A stretch of 64,000 bases of DNA, taken from Methanothrix harundinacea 6Ac. GTDB taxonomy: Archaea > Halobacteriota > Methanosarcinia > Methanotrichales > Methanotrichaceae. How positions within the stretch are numbered: the first letter of the stretch is position 1; every line of letters starts with the position of its first letter. Of the stretch, positions 58,187 through 64,000 are shown piece by piece. Location of the stretch: the NCBI RefSeq assembly GCF_000235565.1, contig NC_017527.1:1488001-1552000 (forward strand). The letters run 5' to 3'. The notes beneath the pieces were generated by a model. The model was not told where the DNA came from. It ran no database searches and was given only the letters and a program-made list of their open reading frames with translations. Made by a program: the position numbers and the translations under genes.

Positions 58187-60301
58187 TTGAGGGACGGGGC
58201 GGGTTTATTCGCCATCTTTCTTCTCGGCCTCCTTCTGAGGATGGCCCCGATGAGGGGCGCCCTCGTCGGCGGAGACATCCTCTTCTACGGCTCCGACTCC
58301 TTCTACCACATGAGGAGGATCCTCTACACCGTCGACCACTTCCCGTCGACTCTCTGGTTTGATCCCTCCATCAACTACCCGGAGGGGCTGGAGCTTCTTT
58401 GGCCCCCCCTCTTCGACCAGGCCGTGGCGGGGGCCGCCCTCCTCCTGGGGGCGGGATCTCCGAGGTCGGTGGAGATGGTCGCCGCCGTCGCCCCCCCGAT
58501 CCTGGGGTCTCTGACGATCATCTCCGTCTACCTCCTCGCCCGGGAGCTCTTCGGCCCCCGGGCCGCCCTCCTCTCGGCCCTCCTCTTCGCCATCAACCCC
58601 CAGCACGTCAGCATCAGCATCTTCGCCCGACCGGATCACCACGTCCTCGAGACCTTCATCCTGGTGAGCTTCGTTTTCCTCCTCGTCCTGGCCCTGAAGA
58701 GGGGGGATGGATGGCCCTGGCCTGGGGCCGCCGCCGGGGTCTCGGCTGCCGCCCTCGCCTACACCTGGATCGGAGCCGCCGCCTACTTCGGGGCGTTCCT
58801 GGCCTTCGTCATCATCGCCGCCACCCTCGACCTCCGCCGGGGGGTCTCATCTCGCCCCTGCCTCCAGGTATTCCTCCTCGTCTTCGGGGTCGCCCTCGTC
58901 CTCGCCCTCCCCTTCTGGTGGGTGGGGTGGATGGCCCCCTCATTTTTCGCCCTCGCCGCCGTCCTAGTGACGACGGCGGCCCTCCTACCCCTCACCGGGG
59001 CGTTCTCCAGGAGGGGCGTCCCCTGGATCGCTCTACCCCCCCTCCTCCTCCTCCTCGGCTATCTCCTCTTGTCATCAGCCTTCGCCCTCGAGGGGTGGCT
59101 GGGGGTCCAACGGCTCCTCGACGAGGGGATCGACTACTTCTTCGGCGGCGCTCTCTCCTGGCAGGTGGCGGAGGCGGTCCCCCTCTACGGCGTGGTCAGG
59201 CCCTTCACCGTCGTTGGATTCAATCTGACGGCGGCGGTCCTGGGATTCGCCCACCTCTGGCGTTCCGACATCGATAGACTCCAGCTCCTCTTCCTCGTCT
59301 GGACCGTCTCCCTCCTCCTCCTCGCCGTCTTCCAGAACCGGTTCCTCTACGTCTTCTCCGCCAGCATGGCGGTCCTCATGGCCCTCTTCTTCCTCAGGGC
59401 CGCCACTCTCCTCTCCGATGGAGGATGGCGGCTAGGAGACCGGAGGATATCGAGGTACCTGAACCCCCTCCTCCTCATTCTTCTCCTCCTCCCCTCGGCG
59501 GTGAGCGTCTCGGAGGTCTTCTCGATCCGGCCGGCGGTGGTGGAGTCGGGGTGGGACCGCCCCCTCCAGTGGCTGGAGGAGAGGTCGGCGGACTCCTCCG
59601 CCCCCTGGGAGGGGGATACGGCCGCGGGGGCTGGGGTCCTCACCTGGTGGGACCGGGGGAACTGGGTCCTGTACCTCTCCGGTTGGCCGGTGGTGGCAAA
59701 CGGCTTCCAGGCCGGGGCCGAGGATGCGGCCCGGTTCTTCATCGCCGAGGATGAGGCGGCGGCCCTGGAGATCATGGACGCGAGAAGGGCCCGTTACGCC
59801 TTCACCGAGTCGAGGCTCCTGGGCCCGGGGCTTGCGACGATCGTCCTCTGGGCGGGGGAGGACCCCTCCGAGTACGGAAGGATGGCCGGCGCCGGCCCCG
59901 AAGGGGGAGGAAGGTTCCTGAGGACGACCCTGGCCCGGTGTCACCTCACCGACTGCCGGGAGATGAGCTCCCTCCGGCTGGTCTACGAGTCGGATCCGGG
60001 GGTGGGGTCTGATCAGGTCAAGATCTTCGAGCGGGTGGCTGGCGCCCGGATCCGGGGCGCCTGCCCCGGGGATGGGCCCGTCACCCTCTCTCTGAACCTC
60101 ACCACAAACCAGGGCCGACCCCTGAATTACACCAGGAGCGGTCTCCCCAGGGACGGCAGGTACGAGATGGTCGTCCCCTACTCGACGGGCAGGGATGGGG
60201 GCCTGGCAGCATGCATCGCCACCTCCGGCGGCGAGAGGAGGGGCATCTTGATCAGCGAGGATGCCGTCCTCCAGGGAGGGGAGATCATCGTCGACCTCTG
60301 A
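58187..60301 (+). CDS. aglB: Oligosaccharyltransferase AglB (STT3 family)
   Basis: A 704-residue membrane enzyme that moves a lipid-linked glycan to Asn in exported proteins. Thirteen or so helices are followed by an outer domain from about residue 460. Motifs: the GSDSFYH acidic metal site near residue 35, ARPDHHVLE near 145, and W-W-D-R-G at residues 487-491 in place of the usual W-W-D-Y-G. No in-frame ATG or GTG lies upstream before a stop, so TTG 58187 is used. Neighbours are an exported foldase and a surface protein. Confidence 0.92.
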   Translation: MRDGAGLFAIFLLGLLLRMAPMRGALVGGDILFYGSDSFYHMRRILYTVDHFPSTLWFDPSINYPEGLELLWPPLFDQAVAGAALLLGAGSPRSVEMVAAVAPPILGSLTIISVYLLARELFGPRAALLSALLFAINPQHVSISIFARPDHHVLETFILVSFVFLLVLALKRGDGWPWPGAAAGVSAAALAYTWIGAAAYFGAFLAFVIIAATLDLRRGVSSRPCLQVFLLVFGVALVLALPFWWVGWMAPSFFALAAVLVTTAALLPLTGAFSRRGVPWIALPPLLLLLGYLLLSSAFALEGWLGVQRLLDEGIDYFFGGALSWQVAEAVPLYGVVRPFTVVGFNLTAAVLGFAHLWRSDIDRLQLLFLVWTVSLLLLAVFQNRFLYVFSASMAVLMALFFLRAATLLSDGGWRLGDRRISRYLNPLLLILLLLPSAVSVSEVFSIRPAVVESGWDRPLQWLEERSADSSAPWEGDTAAGAGVLTWWDRGNWVLYLSGWPVVANGFQAGAEDAARFFIAEDEAAALEIMDARRARYAFTESRLLGPGLATIVLWAGEDPSEYGRMAGAGPEGGGRFLRTTLARCHLTDCREMSSLRLVYESDPGVGSDQVKIFERVAGARIRGACPGDGPVTLSLNLTTNQGRPLNYTRSGLPRDGRYEMVVPYSTGRDGGLAACIATSGGERRGILISEDAVLQGGEIIVDL

Positions 60302-60453
60302 CCCATTCACCCTCCAAAAGTCTTAAAGCCAATCGGTCAGAATCGATCCCGTCGGATAACTCCTATGTAGAGGAGGCGGCCCCTCTCCGGGGATGACCGG
60401 ATCGGTGGCTATTTCAAAGATGCCGCTACATGGGATCTCTGCGAGGATATGCT

Positions 60454-61515
60454 ATGAAACCGGCTCTAACGTTCATGCTCGCGATCGCTCTCGTGGTCTG
60501 GGCCCCTGCCGTTCAGGCTCAAGAGGTCGTGGATATCTACTCGGACCTTCAGTCCTGCGACGTCACCGTTACGGGGGATGTGGCCGGGTGCGTCCTCCAG
60601 CTGGATCTATCATCGAGGAAGGCAGGCCCGATCCAGACTAAGACCCTCGATCTCGACGGTCCTGGGACCTGGGTCGCCACCTGGGACGTCGGCGGGGCTG
60701 AGGATGGCAGCTACACCGCCTGCGCCAAGCTGATCCGGGAGGGCGAGGCGATCTCCGAGAAGTGCAGCGACTTCCACTACGGCGGGAGGGTGAGCATCAG
60801 GTTCGACGTCCGGGACTCCCACGCCGACCACCGGGGTATGACCCTCCTGGTCTATTCAGGAGACCCGGCGGTGGTGGACATCTACTACATGCTCCTCGAG
60901 GGCGATAAGGCGGTTTACGTATCGAAGAGGGAATCGGTCCCCATCTCTGGCTCTTACGGCTCCCCCTCCGACCTCTCTCTGGAGTGGAAGCAGCTCCTGG
61001 AGAACGGCCGCGAGTACGGGGGGCGGGTTAAGATCGTCGAGAAGAAGAACGGTCAGACCAGGGCCTTCATGAACCGGTTCACCGCCATAGACGACGCCGA
61101 GATCACCGACACCTACCAGGACGAGACCGGGGCCAGCGCCACGGTGATGGGGAGGTCCCGGGTCCCCTTCGAGGGGTCCCTCCGCTTCGACCTCCGCCAG
61201 AACGGCGCTCCCCTCGCCACCGTCGAGGAGAGGACGCCGATCCTCTTAGCCGGGGACGACGAGACGGTGGAGATATCCTGGAACGGAACCCTGGAGCCGG
61301 GGATCTACAGGCTCACCATCCAGCTCCTCGGAAACGACGGCGACGTCATCGATATGGAGGAGAGCATCATCGAGGCGAAGATCCCGCCGAGGCCCCCGGC
61401 CGTCGCGCCGCCGCAGGAGGAGGGGGGCGGGGGCGCCCTCACCATCGCCCTCGTCGTCACGATCCTGGTGGCTGCCGCCGCGGCTCTCTTCTTCCGGCGC
61501 AGGAGAGGTGGATAG
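60454..61515 (+). CDS. Membrane-anchored surface protein
   Basis: A 353-residue exported protein. Signal peptide (LTFMLAIALVVWAPAVQAQ), two to three beta-sandwich regions (CDVTVTGDVAGCVLQL with a likely disulfide, later SLRFDLRQNGAPLATVEE), a Pro-rich linker, a C-terminal helix (ALTIALVVTILVAAAAALFF) and RRRR end, as in archaeal C-terminally anchored glycoproteins. ATG 60454 is favoured over 60430. It follows aglB by about 150 bases, so could be a glycosylation target. Confidence 0.75.
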   Translation: MKPALTFMLAIALVVWAPAVQAQEVVDIYSDLQSCDVTVTGDVAGCVLQLDLSSRKAGPIQTKTLDLDGPGTWVATWDVGGAEDGSYTACAKLIREGEAISEKCSDFHYGGRVSIRFDVRDSHADHRGMTLLVYSGDPAVVDIYYMLLEGDKAVYVSKRESVPISGSYGSPSDLSLEWKQLLENGREYGGRVKIVEKKNGQTRAFMNRFTAIDDAEITDTYQDETGASATVMGRSRVPFEGSLRFDLRQNGAPLATVEERTPILLAGDDETVEISWNGTLEPGIYRLTIQLLGNDGDVIDMEESIIEAKIPPRPPAVAPPQEEGGGGALTIALVVTILVAAAAALFFRRRRGG

Positions 61516-61626
61516 CCCGAAAAAATCCAAGAGGTCAGAGGGCGGGACCGACGGAGGGCCCCAGGTCCGGTCCGGGGCCCACCCTCTCCCCGGCCCCAGG
61601 ACGCCTCGGCTTTTTATCAGCGATCC

Positions 61627-62382
61627 TCAGCCGCTCTTCTCGGGGTCGGCAACGACCCCCCGGACGACGGGGTTTCTGAGGGTCCCAAGCCCTTCCACCT
61701 CCACCTCCACCAGGTCTCCGGCGGAGAGGGAGCCGACACCGGGGGGCGTCCCCGTGGCTATGACGTCGCCGGGGAGGAGGGTCATGATCCCGCTTATGAA
61801 CTCCACCAGCTCCGGGATCGAGAATATCAGGTCCGAGGTGTTGGAGCTCTGTCTCACCCTTCCGTTGACCCTCGTCTCGATGGCGAGGCTCGAGGGGTCG
61901 GCCTCGACGACGTAGGGGCCCAGGGGCGCGAAGGTGTCGAAGCTCTTCGCCCTCGTCCACTGGCCGTCCCTCCTCTGGAGGTCCCGGGCGGTGACGTCGT
62001 TGAAGTTCGAGTAGCCGAGGATGTACTCCTCCGCCTCGAAGGCGCGGACGTCCCGGCACCTTCTGCCGATCACCACCGCCACCTCCCCCTCGTAGTCGAC
62101 CTGGCTGCTCGAAGGAGGCATGACGATATCGGCGCCGGGGCCGATCACCGCCGTCGGAGGCTTCAGGAATATGATCGGCTCCGTCGGAAGGTCCATCTTC
62201 AGCTCCTTTGCGTGGAGGAGGTAGTTGAGGCCGACGCAGACTACCTTGCTCGGCGCGGCGGGGGCGAGGATCGCGACCTCTCCGATCTCGTAAGCCGTGC
62301 CGTCCGTCTCGATGGAACCGTCGGACACTTTCCCCTGGCGGACGACGCCGTCAAATAGGAACCTGGCGATCATTTGATTCAT
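61627..62382 (-). CDS. Fumarylacetoacetate hydrolase family protein
   Basis: A 251-residue FAH-fold enzyme: VVCVGLNYLLHAKEL, PIIFLKPPTAVIGPG, the metal-binding Glu in QVDYEGEVAVVIG, GYSNFNDVTARDLQ and the end ATGTPPGVG. Members cleave or hydrate oxo-acids; substrate here unknown. ATG 62382 is chosen since it overlaps the pyrK stop as ATGA; ATG 62373 is an alternative. Last gene of the pyrD-pyrK unit. Confidence 0.9.
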   Translation of the reverse strand: MNQMIARFLFDGVVRQGKVSDGSIETDGTAYEIGEVAILAPAAPSKVVCVGLNYLLHAKELKMDLPTEPIIFLKPPTAVIGPGADIVMPPSSSQVDYEGEVAVVIGRRCRDVRAFEAEEYILGYSNFNDVTARDLQRRDGQWTRAKSFDTFAPLGPYVVEADPSSLAIETRVNGRVRQSSNTSDLIFSIPELVEFISGIMTLLPGDVIATGTPPGVGSLSAGDLVEVEVEGLGTLRNPVVRGVVADPEKSG

Positions 62383-63149
62383 CCATCCCTTAATAATTTT
62401 ATGCCGCTCGCCCCCCTCCTGTAACGGCCGAACTCCGTCCCGGCGAGCCTGTCGGCCCTGAAGACCGGACCCTCGACGCAGACCCTGATCCCGGAGGGGT
62501 CGAGGGAGCAGGAGCCGCAGATCCCCATGCCGCACTTGAAGTAGCGGTCTATGGACGCCTGGATCTTCGTCTCCATCCCGGCGCACCTGCCGATGACGTC
62601 CGCCATCATCGGCTCGGGGCCGCAGAGGTAGATCTGGTCGAACTCCTGGAGCTGGAGGGCCGAAAGCCCCGCCGAGGCCCGGCCGCATATCCCCAGGGAT
62701 CCGTCGTCGGTCGTTATCACCACTTCCCCGATCCGCTCAAACCTCTTGAGGAAGAGGAGGTCGTCGCAGCACCGGGAGGCGAGGAGGGTGGTGACCTCGA
62801 TCCCCGCCTCCGCCGCAGCCTCCCCCAGGAGGGCGAGGGGGGCAGCCCCCACCCCGCCCCCGACGAGGAGGATCCTCTCGCCAGAGAGGGTGAAGCCGTT
62901 TCCCAGGGGGCCCCGGAGGCCGAGGCTCCCGCCGACCTCAAGATCGAAGATAGCCCTCGTCGCCTCCCCCACCAGCTGGACGGTGATCCCGTCTCGATAG
63001 GAGAAGCTCATGGGGACCTCGTCGATGCCCCTCACCCAGACCATCAGGTACTGGCCTGGGACCGGGCCGAGGGAGCGGTCGAACCGGAGGCTCCTGACCG
63101 TCGGAGTCTCCTGTACGATCTCGACTATCCGGGCGGAGATCGGCCTCAT
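62379..63149 (-). CDS. pyrK: Dihydroorotate dehydrogenase electron-transfer subunit
   Basis: A 256-residue FAD/2Fe-2S protein. FAD-binding segment (VPMSFSYRDG), nucleotide-binding LLVGGGVGAAPLALL, and the 2Fe-2S Cys set CGMGICGSCSLDPSGIRVC. It takes electrons from PyrD to NAD or another carrier in pyrimidine synthesis. ATG overlaps the pyrD stop by four bases. Confidence 0.92.
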   Translation of the reverse strand: MRPISARIVEIVQETPTVRSLRFDRSLGPVPGQYLMVWVRGIDEVPMSFSYRDGITVQLVGEATRAIFDLEVGGSLGLRGPLGNGFTLSGERILLVGGGVGAAPLALLGEAAAEAGIEVTTLLASRCCDDLLFLKRFERIGEVVITTDDGSLGICGRASAGLSALQLQEFDQIYLCGPEPMMADVIGRCAGMETKIQASIDRYFKCGMGICGSCSLDPSGIRVCVEGPVFRADRLAGTEFGRYRRGASGIKLLRDG

Positions 63150-64000
63150 CTCGCCCTCCTGGCAAGCCCCACCAGCTCCTCCATGCCGATCCCCTTCCGG
63201 TCGAGGTATGCGGAGAGCCCCGCGGCGATGGACCTGAATACCCCGTACCCTTCAACCATTCCCAGGGCCGTCCCCACCTGGACGCCCCTGGCTCCCGCCA
63301 TCATCATCTCGGCGGCGTCCTCCCAGGAGGCGATCCCACCGACCCCGATCACGGGGATCTCCAGGGCGGAGGCGAGGTCGTAGACGCACCTCACCGCCAC
63401 CGGCTTTATCGCGGGGCCCGAGAGGCCTCCGAACCTGTTTCCCAGGATCGGCATCCCGGACTCGACGTCGATGGCCATCGCCCGGAGGGTATTTATCGCC
63501 ACGACCCCGTCGGCGCCCCCCCGCTCGGCGGCGAGGCCGAGGCCGACGACGTCGGCGACGTTGGGGGTGAGCTTCACCCAGACCGGGACGTTTACCTCCT
63601 CCTTCACGGCCCGGGTGATCGCCTCGACGTTGCAGGCCTCGCATCCGATCTCGGCGCCGAGCCTCTCGGCGTGGGGGCAGCTGAGGTTCAGCTCGAAGCC
63701 GTCGGCGTCGAGGCCCGTCGCCACCTCGACGAACTCCTCGGCGCCCGCGCCGAAGATGCTGGCCACCACCGGGGCGCCTCCACCCCGGCCGATATCTATC
63801 TCCTCCTGAAAGTTCCGGTACGACGGGTTTGGAAGCCCCATGGCGTTCAAGAGCCCCCCCTCCACCTGGACGACGGTGGGACCCCGGTGCCCCTCCCGGG
63901 GGGCGACCCCCACCGACTTGGTGACGACGGCTCCCGCCCCGGCCAGGGCCGCTCTCCTGAGGGAGGCGCCGGTAGTCCCCAGGATCCCCGCTGCCAGCAT
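63146..64000 (-). CDS. pyrD: Dihydroorotate dehydrogenase, 5'-truncated
   Basis: At least 284 residues of the catalytic subunit of a class 1B dihydroorotate dehydrogenase; the gene continues past the window edge, so the first ten or twenty residues are absent. Seen: VTKSVGVAPREGH, GLPNPSYRNF, ELNLSCPHAERLGAEIGCE with the catalytic-loop Cys region, VWVKLTPNVADV, and the FMN-binding IGVGGIASWEDAAEMMMAGARGVQVGTA. It oxidises dihydroorotate to orotate with FMN and passes electrons to PyrK. Confidence 0.93.
   Translation of the reverse strand: MLAAGILGTTGASLRRAALAGAGAVVTKSVGVAPREGHRGPTVVQVEGGLLNAMGLPNPSYRNFQEEIDIGRGGGAPVVASIFGAGAEEFVEVATGLDADGFELNLSCPHAERLGAEIGCEACNVEAITRAVKEEVNVPVWVKLTPNVADVVGLGLAAERGGADGVVAINTLRAMAIDVESGMPILGNRFGGLSGPAIKPVAVRCVYDLASALEIPVIGVGGIASWEDAAEMMMAGARGVQVGTALGMVEGYGVFRSIAAGLSAYLDRKGIGMEELVGLARRAR

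Noticed and set aside
1-64000. tRNA or rRNA genes
   Set aside because: No cloverleaf with a T-loop GTTCGA-type core and acceptor pairing was recognised in the gaps I read, and no rRNA sequence is present; a covariance scan would be decisive.

Overview
The window is high-GC DNA from a methanogenic euryarchaeon. A membrane-bound Fpo (F420H2 dehydrogenase-type complex I) operon, a complete atwA/mmp operon for methyl-coenzyme M reductase (MCR) activation, an AglB oligosaccharyltransferase, Cdc48, Trm5 and deoxyhypusine synthase all fit Methanosarcinales. The base composition, an fpo operon that stops at fpoN, and many exported envelope-type proteins point most closely to Methanothrix (Methanosaeta), for example an M. 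harundinacea relative. That genus call is inference; no rRNA or mcr gene is in the window.

Layout. 0-2 kb: 3' part of ilvE, a YjbQ-family gene and an exported hypothetical. 2.3-8 kb: a metallo-beta-lactamase-fold hydrolase, a secreted protein made of two related halves coupled to a lamin-tail/transglutaminase protein, and a CDF cation transporter fused to a NifX-like domain. 8-14.4 kb: a 12-copy VCBS/FG-GAP-like repeat protein, another exported protein, an MFS exporter, two NifX-like proteins and a small NTF2-like protein. 14.4-20 kb: a lower-GC island with a DUF11-type surface protein, three paralogous exported proteins with the same body but completely different Cys/Trp/Tyr-rich tails, and an AT-rich non-coding stretch holding an inverted repeat. 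20-27.1 kb (minus): atwA-mmp3-mmp6-mmp5-mmp15-mmp17-mmp7 plus a carboxymuconolactone decarboxylase family gene. 27.3-29.1 kb (minus): dys-ubiX-small zinc-ribbon gene.

29.2-39.4 kb (plus): fpoA-B-CD-H-I-J-J-K-L-M-N, with fpoC and fpoD fused and a Lys-rich tail on FpoI; fpoO and fpoF are absent. 39.4-44.6 kb: a two-gene YeeE/YedE sulfur transporter, an exported SAM hydrolase, an SLC13-type permease with RCK_C domains, a small exporter and a hypothetical. 44.7-46.7 kb (minus): three small exported lamin-tail-domain proteins in a row, each behind the same promoter motif. 46.8-49.2 kb: a PPC/DUF296 protein and a YgiQ radical SAM protein. 49.2-50.5 kb: a gene-poor stretch that may encode structured RNA, an unlisted 26-residue membrane peptide, and a hairpin RNA candidate rich in anti-Shine-Dalgarno sequence. 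50.5-54.4 kb (minus): trm5, a VWA/MoxR-type magnesium-chelatase-like pair and a membrane protein. 54.7-61.5 kb (plus): cdc48, a PRC-barrel protein, a 55-residue membrane protein, an exported cyclophilin, aglB and an anchored surface protein. 61.6-64 kb (minus): pyrD-pyrK-FAH family operon, with pyrD cut by the window edge.

Three themes connect the genes. (1) Methanogenic energy metabolism: Fpo takes electrons from reduced carriers, and the Mmp/AtwA operon makes the ATP-driven machine that reduces F430 in MCR. The NifX-like proteins could in principle handle nitrogenase-type clusters for it. (2) Cell envelope: many secreted proteins built from lamin-tail, transglutaminase, VCBS, DUF11 and other beta-rich domains, beside the glycosylation enzyme AglB. 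(3) Small or overlooked elements: micro-proteins, shared promoters and candidate RNAs. The most novel-looking item is the family of three exported paralogs at 17-19.3 kb with hypervariable Cys-rich tails.
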